Part shown: one piece after another, positions 6,435-12,022 of the stretch
Layout: every line of letters starts with the position of its first letter
Numbering within the stretch: position 1 is the stretch's first letter
Origin: Candidatus Omnitrophota bacterium
GTDB taxonomy: Bacteria; Omnitrophota; Gorgyraeia; 2-02-FULL-51-18
DNA length: 12,022 bases
Reading direction: 5' to 3'
NCBI GenBank assembly: GCA_023247935.1
Contig: JAHFFM010000046.1
Span: 1 to 12,022 of the forward strand
The notes under the pieces: generated by a model
Told to the model about the DNA's origin: nothing
What the model saw: the letters and a program-made list of their open reading frames with translations, nothing else
The model's database searches: none
Program-made: the position numbers and the translations under genes

Positions 6435-6659
6435 ATGGGCATTGCGATGAGCTTGGCGGCATTGTGTTTAGGGTACTTGGTTTTTATTCAAGGATCTAGA
6501 GAAATAGGAAATACCAGAACGGTGGGACGTCTCATCGGTATCACCACGATTATTTTGGCTGTTGCTTGTTTGGCGTGGGGCTCCATGAAATGCTCGCTTA
6601 TGAGAGGCGGTTGCCCACTATCTAAGGGAATGTGCAAAATGTCGATGGCCAAAAAATAA
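6435..6659 (+). CDS. Small two-pass membrane protein with Cys-rich tail, 74 aa
   Basis: There are two hydrophobic helices, at about residues 2-19 and 32-50, joined by a short polar loop (QGSREIGNTRTVGR). The tail (MKCSLMRGGCPLSKGMCKM) has three Cys that could bind metal or form disulfides. AGGAGG at 6423-6428, six bases upstream, makes the start certain. I know no family for it. It follows the SRPBCC gene by 46 bases and may share its transcript. Confidence 0.7.
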   Translation: MGIAMSLAALCLGYLVFIQGSREIGNTRTVGRLIGITTIILAVACLAWGSMKCSLMRGGCPLSKGMCKMSMAKK

Positions 6660-6681
6660 AAGGGAGTGTCCCGGCATAAAA

Positions 6682-7323
6682 ATGGATCGCACCCATGAAC
6701 GCAATCGCGCCAGTGGAGGCCGTCTAGAAAACGTTTCTGGATCTCTCTTAGTTCGCCGATTTTCTGTCAGGCAGCCTGAGATGTACCGCGTGGTCGAAGC
6801 CGTTTTGGCGTCGCGGCTGACTTCCATCGATAAAGCCGCGCTCTGTGAACTGGCTCAGACGGCGATGGACATCGAATTTGACGGCCTCAACGGTGATTTT
6901 CTTCAAGTAGGCTGTGGCCTCGGCGGCGCTGCCATCGTGATCGCCCACGCCAAACGCCGCAATCGGACTCTGATGGTGTACGACCCTTTCGCCGGCAACC
7001 CAGACGCCGAAATGCAGACGCGCCGCGCACTCACAACCCACAACGCCGATGAGCGCCTGAACGTCCAACTCGTTCCGGGATCCTACGAGGAGACGCTGAC
7101 TTCAAACGAGCCTCTCGCCCTAGCCCACATCGACTGCGGCGAATACGCCCCCACGTACCTCTTACTCGAACGCCTAGCCCCACGCCTCGTCCCCGGCGGC
7201 CACCTCATCATCGGCGACTACCGTACCAAAGAAGAATGCCGGAAGGCGGTGGATGACTATTTTCGGGGGAGGAGGGGGTTTAAACTCGTCCGACAGAGTC
7301 GGTTGCATGTGATTAGGAGTTAG
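6682..7323 (+). CDS. Class I SAM-dependent methyltransferase (TylF / Methyltransf_24-like)
   Basis: This 213-aa protein has a glycine-rich SAM loop at residues 72-82 (GDFLQVGCGLGG) and a strand with an acidic residue (MVYDPF). The region H149-I-D151-C-G-E-Y155, followed by ERLAPRLVPGGHLIIGD179Y180, is the usual layout of TylF/macrocin-type O-methyltransferases, where these Asp residues hold a metal or position the hydroxyl acceptor. Position 75 is Gln where Glu or Asp is common, and Cys78 and Cys152 are unusual, so activity is not assured. The substrate is unknown. The start has no strong ribosome-binding site (AAAAGGGAG ends about 16 bases upstream). The 3' half is clearly more GC-rich than its neighbours, and a decayed copy of its last 140 bases lies beyond the toxin-antitoxin genes. 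Confidence 0.78.
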   Translation: MDRTHERNRASGGRLENVSGSLLVRRFSVRQPEMYRVVEAVLASRLTSIDKAALCELAQTAMDIEFDGLNGDFLQVGCGLGGAAIVIAHAKRRNRTLMVYDPFAGNPDAEMQTRRALTTHNADERLNVQLVPGSYEETLTSNEPLALAHIDCGEYAPTYLLLERLAPRLVPGGHLIIGDYRTKEECRKAVDDYFRGRRGFKLVRQSRLHVIRS

Positions 7324-7358
7324 TTGAATAATTCAATTCTTTAATATGGTAATTTATA

Positions 7359-7387
7359 TTGAAAAATAGCCATACCTAGGCTATACT
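7359..7387 (+). promoter_or_regulatory. Promoter of the brnTA-like operon
   Basis: TTGAAA (7359-7364) and TATACT (7382-7387) are separated by 17 bases, a near-consensus sigma-70-type promoter. Transcription would begin only about five bases before ATG 7399, leaving almost no leader and no Shine-Dalgarno sequence. Confidence 0.72.
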
Positions 7388-7400
7388 TCTATTAGCCTAT
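7366..7400. promoter_or_regulatory. Repeated operator half-sites over the brnTA promoter
   Basis: Three alternating half-sites lie across the -10 box and start codon: ATAGCC (7366-7371), GGCTAT (7379-7384) and TAGCCTA (7393-7399). The first two form an inverted repeat with a seven-base spacer, and TAGGCTA (7377-7383) with TAGCCTA forms another with a nine-base spacer. This is the expected layout for autorepression by a ribbon-helix-helix antitoxin, alone or with its toxin. Confidence 0.6.
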
Positions 7401-7680
7401 GAGTCGCTTCGAATGGGATACTAAAAAGGATGCTGAAAATAAGACTAAGCATGGCATCTCCTTTGAATATGCTCAGTATGCTTTTTCCGATCCTCGTCGT
7501 GTCATTGCGCAAGACTTGGAGCACAGCAAAGAAGAAAATAGATTCTACTGTTTTGGCCGCGTGGGGGAGGGGATTTTAACAGTGCGCTTTACCTATCGGG
7601 CTAGTGTGATTCGAATTATAGGAGCCGGCTACTGGAGAAAGGGAAAGAAAATATATGAAACAGAAAATAAAGTACTCTAG
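7399..7680 (+). CDS. brnT: BrnT-family toxin (DUF497)
   Basis: This 93-aa protein has the BrnT signature at its N terminus: FEWDTKK (residues 4-10), then N14-K-T-K-H-G-I-S-F22, EYAQYAFSDP (23-32), and a C-terminal strand and helix (RIIGAGYWRKGKKIYE). The last part departs from the common RIISAR form at the Ser-Ala-Arg positions. BrnT toxins have a RelE-like fold and act as ribonucleases that block translation; the partner antitoxin neutralises them by direct binding. The toxin gene comes first and overlaps the antitoxin gene by 26 bases, the usual brnTA order. The strong promoter and operators just upstream fit self-repression. The gene pair is inserted between a methyltransferase gene and its decayed partial copy. 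Confidence 0.88.
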   Translation: MSRFEWDTKKDAENKTKHGISFEYAQYAFSDPRRVIAQDLEHSKEENRFYCFGRVGEGILTVRFTYRASVIRIIGAGYWRKGKKIYETENKVL

Positions 7681-7888
7681 CGAACCAATCGGGAAGCTTC
7701 GTGTTATCAAAGATTTTTTGCCGTCACCCGAAGAAATCGCCTTTAAAGAAGAGCCTGTCAAAGTGACAATGGTTTTGAGTAAATCCAGTGTCCAGTTTTT
7801 TAAAAAGACAGCTCGTAAACATCACACTCCCTATCAGAAGATCATCCGCACCCTGTTAGATACTTACGTCGCTCGTTACGCGGCCTAA
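7655..7888 (+). CDS. brnA: BrnA-like ribbon-helix-helix antitoxin
   Basis: This 77-aa basic protein overlaps the toxin gene by 26 bases. Residues about 36-75 (VKVTMVLSKSSVQFFKKTARKHHTPYQKIIRTLLDTYV) have the CopG/MetJ form: a beta strand, then two helices with a turn at HTPYQK. This is the DNA-binding fold of BrnA antitoxins; the N-terminal part would bind the toxin. It should repress the operon through the repeated AGCC/GGCT half-sites at the promoter. The only available start within the toxin gene is ATG 7655, and no separate promoter is visible. A short stem and T-run 5 bases after the stop end the operon. Confidence 0.82.
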   Translation: MKQKIKYSSEPIGKLRVIKDFLPSPEEIAFKEEPVKVTMVLSKSSVQFFKKTARKHHTPYQKIIRTLLDTYVARYAA

Positions 7889-7892
7889 TAAA

Positions 7893-7919
7893 CCGCCTGT
7901 TTCATCGGCGGCTGTTTTT
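7893..7919 (+). terminator. Probable intrinsic terminator of brnTA
   Basis: CCGCC (7893-7897) pairs with GGCGG (7907-7911) around a nine-base loop, and TTTTT follows at 7915-7919. The stem is short, but its position right after the antitoxin stop supports the call. Confidence 0.55.
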
Positions 7920-7944
7920 AACGCGTCTCTTTTTTAGAAGGCAC

Positions 7945-8083
7945 CGCCCTAGAAGGCTCGTCCCCGGCGGCCACCTCATACCGCACCCAAGAAGAGTGCC
8001 GAAAGGCTGTGGATGACTATTTTCGTGGGAAGAAGGGTTTTTAGCTGGTTCGTAGGAGTCGGTTGTGTGTGATTAGGGGTTAG
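7945..8083 (+). pseudogene. Decayed partial copy of the methyltransferase 3' end
   Basis: This stretch aligns by eye with the last ~140 bases of the methyltransferase gene (7172-7323). A 22-base identical block pairs 7956-7977 with 7186-7207, and a 17-base identical block pairs 8009-8025 with 7249-7265; between and after them are scattered substitutions, up to a matching TTAG end. Eleven bases corresponding to 7208-7218, coding IIGD and the catalytic Asp179, are missing, which breaks the frame, and the gene's 5' part is absent. It is therefore a dead fragment, either from a tandem duplication or from an older paralogue whose front was lost when the toxin-antitoxin pair arrived. The rest of the gap up to 8210 holds only a small palindrome (8166-8182). 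Confidence 0.75.
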
Positions 8084-8210
8084 TAGAAGGATCCTAGTAG
8101 AATCCGGCTCGATATTAGAAGTGGAAAGAGGATAGTTTTAGTACTCGAATGGTCATTTATACCGAATTAGCTTAGAGCTAATACCTCTATTTGGGGTGTC
8201 GTTCGGTTAC

Positions 8211-9482
8211 TTATTGATTCTTCTGCCATAACTCTTTTAATAAATCCACTTCGCGCTTGCCATATATAGTGCATATCTCATCTGCAACATCCTTCTCACC
8301 AACCTTATATAGACGTTCTATGAGTAATAAAATATTTTCGGAGTGATACATCGGTGTATTCTTTTCGAGCAGTTTTAAAAAAATTCTTCCTAATCTTTTG
8401 ATGCTTTCTTCGTCTTCGAATTTTGTCAGATATTCCAAAAAAAATGTCGAATGATGATGCTTATTAACATGAGGCGCGGAAAGTAATAGCCACTTTTCAC
8501 TATCGCTATCTATTTGCTCCAAAAGCAACGTAAGTTCTGCCAATTTGGAAAGAAATGAATCGTAGTTTTCTCCAAGCTGATTTTTTACATAATCCCGATT
8601 GTCATATGCCCATTTCCAAAATTCTATGATTTTATTTTTTTCTTCTTTCGTAACATTATTTTCTTCGTTTTTTTCCTTTTTAATAGTTCTAGGAGTTATA
8701 GACCAAAAGAATCCGATAGCTTCAAGCCATCTATCCGTTTTTTCCAAGACTTTGGCTTCGGAAAGCATTTTCCAGAACAAACTAATCTCTCCATTCGGAT
8801 TATCTTTTTGGAGCGCTTCATATCCATGAAGATACCCAATAGCCACATGATGAACCAAATTTTCATCCATTCGCTCATTCAGTACTTTGTGATCCAAAGC
8901 TTTTATGTAATGAGGCCTCATTAAAAAATATACGTCTTTGTAAAACCTCTGCCCCGATAAGTACCCCTCGATAAACATCCGCCATTCAAAATCATTATAG
9001 TTACGATCTACGAACTGCCCCACTTTTGATTCTGCGTAATCCTTATCTAAAAATATGATTTGAGGTAAAAAGCAGCCAAACCATATGTATGCATCTATCC
9101 CGATATTGAAAAACCGCTCATATTTTTCTTGCCCCCATTTTTTTGGGACATGGCCGGTCGCTCTAGCAACTCTCAATGAAAATGCAACAAAGGAGTCTAT
9201 GGTTTTCCCCAAAGTGGTATTAAAAACGTATGTCAATGCACTATCATTAATCTCTGGGGATTTTTCTCCTTTTATAACGGAAATAATTAAATTAAATAAT
9301 TGCTCCACTTTCGGAAACAACGATGGATCAAAACTTTTTGTATCATCCCCGGAAATATTATCAATGATTCCCACAATATCATCGATAAGCCACAAATAGA
9401 TCCCTCTAGCACTATCACCACCCTGAGCCTCTAGAGCCTTCTTTAAAAAATCATTCGGATTGGCAACAATCCCTTCTGACAA
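8211..9482 (-). pseudogene. Probable 5'-truncated Avs/STAND-type defence protein (C-terminal helical part)
   Basis: This 423-aa minus-strand frame is all-helical. Its pattern resembles the C-terminal sensor region of large Avs-type STAND and SIR2-linked defence proteins: TYVFNTTLGKTIDSFVAFSL, then GCFLPQIIFLDKDYAESKV, then FEWRMFIEGYLSGQRFY, then FLMRPHYIKAL. Those proteins usually have an N-terminal effector and an NTPase domain totalling over 1,000 residues, none of which is present. No ATG or GTG start with a ribosome-binding site exists near the front: the best is TTG at 9482, and the frame stays open without a start back to a stop at 9558-9560. It is much more AT-rich than its neighbours. 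I infer a horizontally acquired gene cut at its 5' end; a small standalone protein is the alternative. Confidence 0.5.
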
Positions 9483-9567
9483 CCGCTTTGAAAGAAAAGA
9501 GCCGGGAAGGGGTTGATTTAAACGTTTGGGTGGAGAATTTGAAGAGCAAAAGAAAAATTAAAATTAA

Positions 9568-9574
9568 CGAGGAG
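9568..9574 (+). promoter_or_regulatory. Shine-Dalgarno for the HAMP gene
   Basis: CGAGGAG at 9568-9574 lies seven bases before ATG 9582 and fixes that start. The gap between this gene and the divergent frame on its left holds no clear promoter. Confidence 0.7.
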
Positions 9575-9581
9575 TATTTTA

Positions 9582-10097
9582 ATGAAGCCTCCAAAAACGC
9601 CGCTTCCATATAAACGCAGCGTCTATTATCTCAATGAGGGTTTTCAGAGAGATTTTATCGTAAAATTTTGTATTTTGGCGGGCGTTAGTTCTATCCTTGC
9701 CATGAGCTTGGTCTACTGGCTGGCTCTCAATTCCACGACCGTGGCTATCAAAGACGGGCATGTGGCGGTGCACACGACGGCCGAGTATTTATGGCCTTTG
9801 ATGTTTCAAACGGTATTGCTGGAGCTGGTTTTCGGTACGATCGCGACTGTCGCCTTGACGTTGATTATCAGTTTTAGAATCGCCGGCCCTTTGCATCGTC
9901 TAAAATTAACGCTGCAAGGATTAGGCCGGGGCGATTTAGCCACTCAGATATGTCTTCGCAGTGATGATCAATTAAAAGATTTGGCGCAGGTGTACAATGA
10001 CGCCATTTATCAGCTCAATGGCCAGGTCAAACTTCTCAAAAACGCTTCTTCGGTAGACGAATTCAAAAGAGAGTTGGCTAAATTTAAAACGTCATGA
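9582..10097 (+). CDS. HAMP-domain inner-membrane protein without output domain
   Basis: This 171-aa protein has a cytoplasmic basic/aromatic N terminus, a first transmembrane helix at about residues 26-49, a short periplasmic loop (50-69) and a second helix at about 72-98. A HAMP domain follows, starting at R99-I-A-G-P-L-H-R-L107 with the conserved Pro, and running to about 150. The tail is a short coiled coil, and no kinase, methyl-accepting or cyclase domain follows. HAMP domains relay movement of transmembrane helices, so this stand-alone form probably signals to or modulates a partner protein. Its stop overlaps the start of the metallopeptidase gene by ATGA, so the two are likely coexpressed and may work together at the envelope. 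Confidence 0.82.
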   Translation: MKPPKTPLPYKRSVYYLNEGFQRDFIVKFCILAGVSSILAMSLVYWLALNSTTVAIKDGHVAVHTTAEYLWPLMFQTVLLELVFGTIATVALTLIISFRIAGPLHRLKLTLQGLGRGDLATQICLRSDDQLKDLAQVYNDAIYQLNGQVKLLKNASSVDEFKRELAKFKTS

Positions 10098-10699
10098 TAG
10101 CATTACCCACCAAGCCAAGGGTGATGCCAATGAGGCGTTGTTTTTTTTATTGTGTGACACTGTTTTTTTTAGCGACTTCCGCGGCTCATGCGCAGAGTGA
10201 CGATGGATTTGGCGACGCGCTCAAGATTGAAGGCGAGCATTTTAATATTTATTATAAGTCGCACATCGCTCTTGAGGGTTTGCTCAAGCAATTGAGTGTC
10301 AGTCCGGCGGATGAGATGCTTTCCAAGCAATCGATAGACACATCTTCCCTGGAGCGCACGATTTCTTCGAAGGTGGAAGTGTTGTTCAATCGTGCCGGCG
10401 ATATCCTGGACATGCATGTTTATAGTTTCCAGGGCAGTATCAAAATTTTCCCCTCCATGAAAGACATGACCGACTACTACAACACGCGTTTTCACGCAAA
10501 CCTGCCCTGCACCGGCTACGCTTTTTATTCGCCGGATGATAAATCGATTTATGTCTCCGCCGATAATTTCCGGCGTGAAGTTTTGGGGCATGAAATCGGC
10601 CACGCCATCATGAGCGGTTATTTTGTGGTTCAACCTTCCATGAAAGTTCAAGAAGTTCTTGCCGGGTACGTCGAGTACCAATTAAGAAAATCAGAATAA
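10094..10699 (+). CDS. Exported gluzincin-type zinc metallopeptidase candidate
   Basis: The 201-aa protein carries a signal peptide ending near AAHA-Q and a mixed domain. Near its C terminus is H166-E-I-G-H170 followed by E187 in QEVLAGYVEY, which is the HExxH plus downstream Glu of gluzincin metallopeptidases; two His and one Glu would hold zinc and E167 would activate water. It probably acts in the periplasm or outside the cell on an unknown substrate. ATG 10094 overlaps the HAMP gene stop. ATG 10130 (MRRCFFYCV) is an alternative start: it has AAGGG eight bases upstream and gives a more typical signal peptide. A hairpin follows the stop. Two Cys after the signal peptide region are few, so disulfides are unlikely to dominate. 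Confidence 0.75.
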   Translation: MIALPTKPRVMPMRRCFFYCVTLFFLATSAAHAQSDDGFGDALKIEGEHFNIYYKSHIALEGLLKQLSVSPADEMLSKQSIDTSSLERTISSKVEVLFNRAGDILDMHVYSFQGSIKIFPSMKDMTDYYNTRFHANLPCTGYAFYSPDDKSIYVSADNFRREVLGHEIGHAIMSGYFVVQPSMKVQEVLAGYVEYQLRKSE

Positions 10700-10700
10700 A

Positions 10701-10724
10701 GCCTAACGCGTTTCGCGTTTGGGC
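10701..10724 (+). terminator. Hairpin after the metallopeptidase gene, weak terminator
   Basis: AACGCG (10705-10710) and CGCGTT (10714-10719) form a six-base-pair stem with a TTT loop, extended outward by CC-GG pairs past a mismatch. Only ATTTCCCC follows, so termination would be weak or factor-dependent. Confidence 0.4.
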
Positions 10725-10781
10725 ATTTCCCCGATAGACAATCAAGCGCTTGCCCTGATTTTGCAAGTTCTTCATTTGCTT

Positions 10782-10794
10782 TATGATTGTTGTA
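10782..10794 (+). promoter_or_regulatory. -10 box placed for a leaderless TPR transcript
   Basis: TATGAT at 10782-10787 occupies -12 to -7 relative to ATG 10794. TTGCAA at 10761-10766 could be a -35 box, although the 15-base spacing is short. No Shine-Dalgarno sequence precedes the ATG, so transcription probably starts at or next to the A of the start codon. Confidence 0.45.
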
Positions 10795-11429
10795 TGAAAA
10801 GATTGATCCGAGGGATGTTATTTTCTCTTTTTGCGATGACAAGCTGGATAGTTCTGCCTGCGCACGCGATAGAAGACGCGAAAGCTTATTACAATCGCGG
10901 CACAAACTCTTATGAAAAAGGGGATGATGAGGCGGCGATCAAAGATCTTTCGGCGGCGCTTGTGCTGGAACCCAAATCACCGGACGCTTATTTTAACCGG
11001 GGATTAAGTTACCGGAGACAGCATCGAATCGAAGAAGCCATTTCAGATTTTTCAAAAGCGATCGAGCTTTATTCGGAGCAACCCAGATATTATTTTGAAC
11101 GTTGCAACGCGCGGATCGTCAAAAATGATTTTGAAGGCGCCATCGCTGATTGCTCGAAAACAATACGGCTTTCGCCGGCGGAAGCGGAACCTTATTTGCT
11201 GCGTGGGGTGGCGTTTCTCTTGAATGACAATCTTGATCAAGCGCTCGAGGACAGTTTGAGAGCGCTTCACATCGCTCCTGATTACAGAGATGCCCAGCGA
11301 CTCTTGCTTGAGACTCTTCATAAAAAAGAAATCGCTTATCAAAAAATGATTTCAACAACCCCTCTTAAGCCTGTGGTTGTGGAGCCTAAAGGGATTGGAA
11401 TGCTCGGCGACACCAGTACTTCATCGTGA
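10794..11429 (+). CDS. Exported TPR-repeat protein
   Basis: The start at 10794 gives a clean signal peptide (MKRLIRGMLFSLFAMTSWIV...PAHA, cut after residue 25). An earlier in-frame ATG at 10719 would bury this signal behind 25 unrelated residues, so it is rejected. The mature part has four tetratricopeptide repeats of 34 residues at about 29-62, 63-96, 97-130 and 131-164, each with the Y-x-R-G and A-I-x-D/L-x-x-A pattern. A short tail ends in Ser and Thr. TPR arrays are protein-binding scaffolds, so a periplasmic or lipoprotein-like assembly role is likely, with unknown partner. The neighbouring exported peptidase and HAMP protein suggest an envelope function. Confidence 0.85.
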   Translation: MKRLIRGMLFSLFAMTSWIVLPAHAIEDAKAYYNRGTNSYEKGDDEAAIKDLSAALVLEPKSPDAYFNRGLSYRRQHRIEEAISDFSKAIELYSEQPRYYFERCNARIVKNDFEGAIADCSKTIRLSPAEAEPYLLRGVAFLLNDNLDQALEDSLRALHIAPDYRDAQRLLLETLHKKEIAYQKMISTTPLKPVVVEPKGIGMLGDTSTSS

Positions 11430-11578
11430 TTAACGAAGAACTGATCGTGCAATACTCCTACGGCATTATTGAGGACTGGTCTGATTTGGTGTATAGAATT
11501 ATGGAGAATAATTTGAGAGGCGGGTTGACCATCCCACTGCAAAGGCCTACAATAATTAAGGGTCTTATCATCAAATAA
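11426..11578 (+). CDS. Possible small ORF overlapping the TPR stop, 50 aa
   Basis: A frame starting at GTG 11426 overlaps the TPR gene's TGA (GTGA) and runs 50 codons to TAA 11576-11578 (INEELIVQYSYGIIEDWSDL...). It is open further upstream, to a stop at 11387-11389, so it could also be a shifted extension of the TPR protein. No ribosome-binding site is clear. I recognise no family. It fills the gap before the next gene, and the reverse-strand frame there has no better support. Confidence 0.3.
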   Translation: MINEELIVQYSYGIIEDWSDLVYRIMENNLRGGLTIPLQRPTIIKGLIIK

Positions 11579-11591
11579 AAATGGAGATCCT

Positions 11592-12022
11592 GTGATCTGG
11601 AAAAAATTACAATGGCGTCTCTGGAATTTTATCGTACGGGTCGTCGCGGCCGCCGAAGGCTACCCGGATCCTATCTCGCTTTTAGCCAATCTCCGGCGTT
11701 TTGCCCAACCGTCTGAACTGACCGCTCCCAAAGAACTGTTGCGCGCGGGGGCGATTATGCAGGCCAGAGGTTTGATCAATAGTCAGGCCATTCAGCACAA
11801 CATGGATTGGGTGTGGCCGTATTGGGTGGAGCGTCAATTTGACCCGAACGATGATTCTTTTCTTCCTCGCGCGTTTAATTTAGCGCATTTAAATCTAACG
11901 CATAGAAATTGGACGGCTGTGGGAACGCCGGATTCGGCGGATCTGTCGATTGTGGATCCTCGCGGGCTGGTGACGCCTTTTTTTGACGGCTGGTCTCTGG
12001 ATCAGTGGGTTCTCACTACGGA
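11592..12022 (+). CDS. N-terminal part of a large Trp-rich unknown protein (partial)
   Basis: GTG 11592 begins a frame that stays open for 143 codons to the right edge. GGAG (11583-11586) lies five bases upstream, and the ATG at 11581 is in a frame that closes at once, so GTG is the start. The protein begins IWKKLQWRLWNFIVRVV and contains a conserved-looking block with many aromatic residues: NMDWVWPYWVERQFDP, LTHRNWTAVG and FFDGWSLDQW. There is no signal peptide or membrane helix of usual form. The dense Trp and the Asp-Pro and Asn-Trp motifs recall carbohydrate-active (alpha/alpha barrel) proteins, but I cannot name a family from this fragment. Confidence 0.7.
   Translation, partial: MIWKKLQWRLWNFIVRVVAAAEGYPDPISLLANLRRFAQPSELTAPKELLRAGAIMQARGLINSQAIQHNMDWVWPYWVERQFDPNDDSFLPRAFNLAHLNLTHRNWTAVGTPDSADLSIVDPRGLVTPFFDGWSLDQWVLTT

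Noticed and set aside
5862..8182. Shared CTTAGAGCTAA at 5862-5872 and 8171-8181, the latter in a 7-base-arm palindrome
   Set aside because: Two copies of an 11-base, partly palindromic word in unrelated settings can occur by chance, and no T-run or promoter role is clear.
10169..10681. 170-aa minus-strand frame opposite the metallopeptidase
   Set aside because: The plus strand encodes a signal peptide and HEIGH...E zinc motif; the reverse frame is a shadow.
1..12022. CRISPR array, insertion sequence or rRNA
   Set aside because: No spaced repeat series, transposase-like frame with terminal inverted repeats, or rRNA sequence is visible.

Overview
The window comes from a Gram-negative-type bacterium of moderate GC content, probably an uncultivated lineage. 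Several small Sec-exported or membrane proteins and a HAMP-domain protein suggest something like Omnitrophota or Elusimicrobiota, but this is only an impression. No rRNA, intact tRNA or core housekeeping gene fixes the taxonomy. Strong Shine-Dalgarno genes are mixed with a few genes whose -10 box lies directly before the start codon, as in leaderless transcripts.

Region 1 (1-5144) is a tightly packed plus-strand cassette, all overlaps or gaps under 10 bases. It begins with three small accessory-type genes: the end of an unknown gene, a Cys/His-motif protein of the kind found on mobile elements, and a 69-aa unknown. Next come a three-pass membrane protein with an exported Cys-containing domain, a CD-NTase-family nucleotidyltransferase, a patatin-like phospholipase of the CapV type, and a 444-aa unknown with a degenerate PD-(D/E)XK-like pattern. 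CD-NTase plus CapV is the core of a type I CBASS anti-phage system: a cyclic nucleotide made by the CD-NTase activates a phospholipase that attacks the membrane. Two features stand out. The CapV frame has a TAG codon ten residues after the catalytic Asp-Gly-Gly, and the flanking membrane protein and 444-aa protein are not standard CBASS parts. The cassette ends at a strong bidirectional terminator joined to a 27-base fragment of a tRNA 3' end on the minus strand, a possible integration scar.

Region 2 (5145-7323) holds ordinary small genes: two exported or membrane-anchored peptides (one very lysine-rich), an SRPBCC/AHSA1-type protein, a 74-aa two-pass membrane protein, and a TylF-like class I SAM methyltransferase with a more GC-rich 3' half.

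Region 3 (7324-9560) is a second accessory patch. A BrnT/BrnA-type toxin-antitoxin pair, with a clear promoter and repeated operator half-sites, lies between the methyltransferase gene and a decayed copy of that gene's 3' end. After it, on the minus strand, is an AT-rich 423-aa frame resembling the C-terminal helical part of large Avs/STAND or SIR2-type defence proteins. It has no convincing start and is probably a 5'-truncated relic.

Region 4 (9561-12022) returns to a chromosomal-looking plus-strand cluster: a HAMP membrane protein, an exported zinc metallopeptidase candidate, an exported TPR protein, a possible 50-aa ORF, and the first 143 codons of a tryptophan-rich unknown protein that runs off the window.
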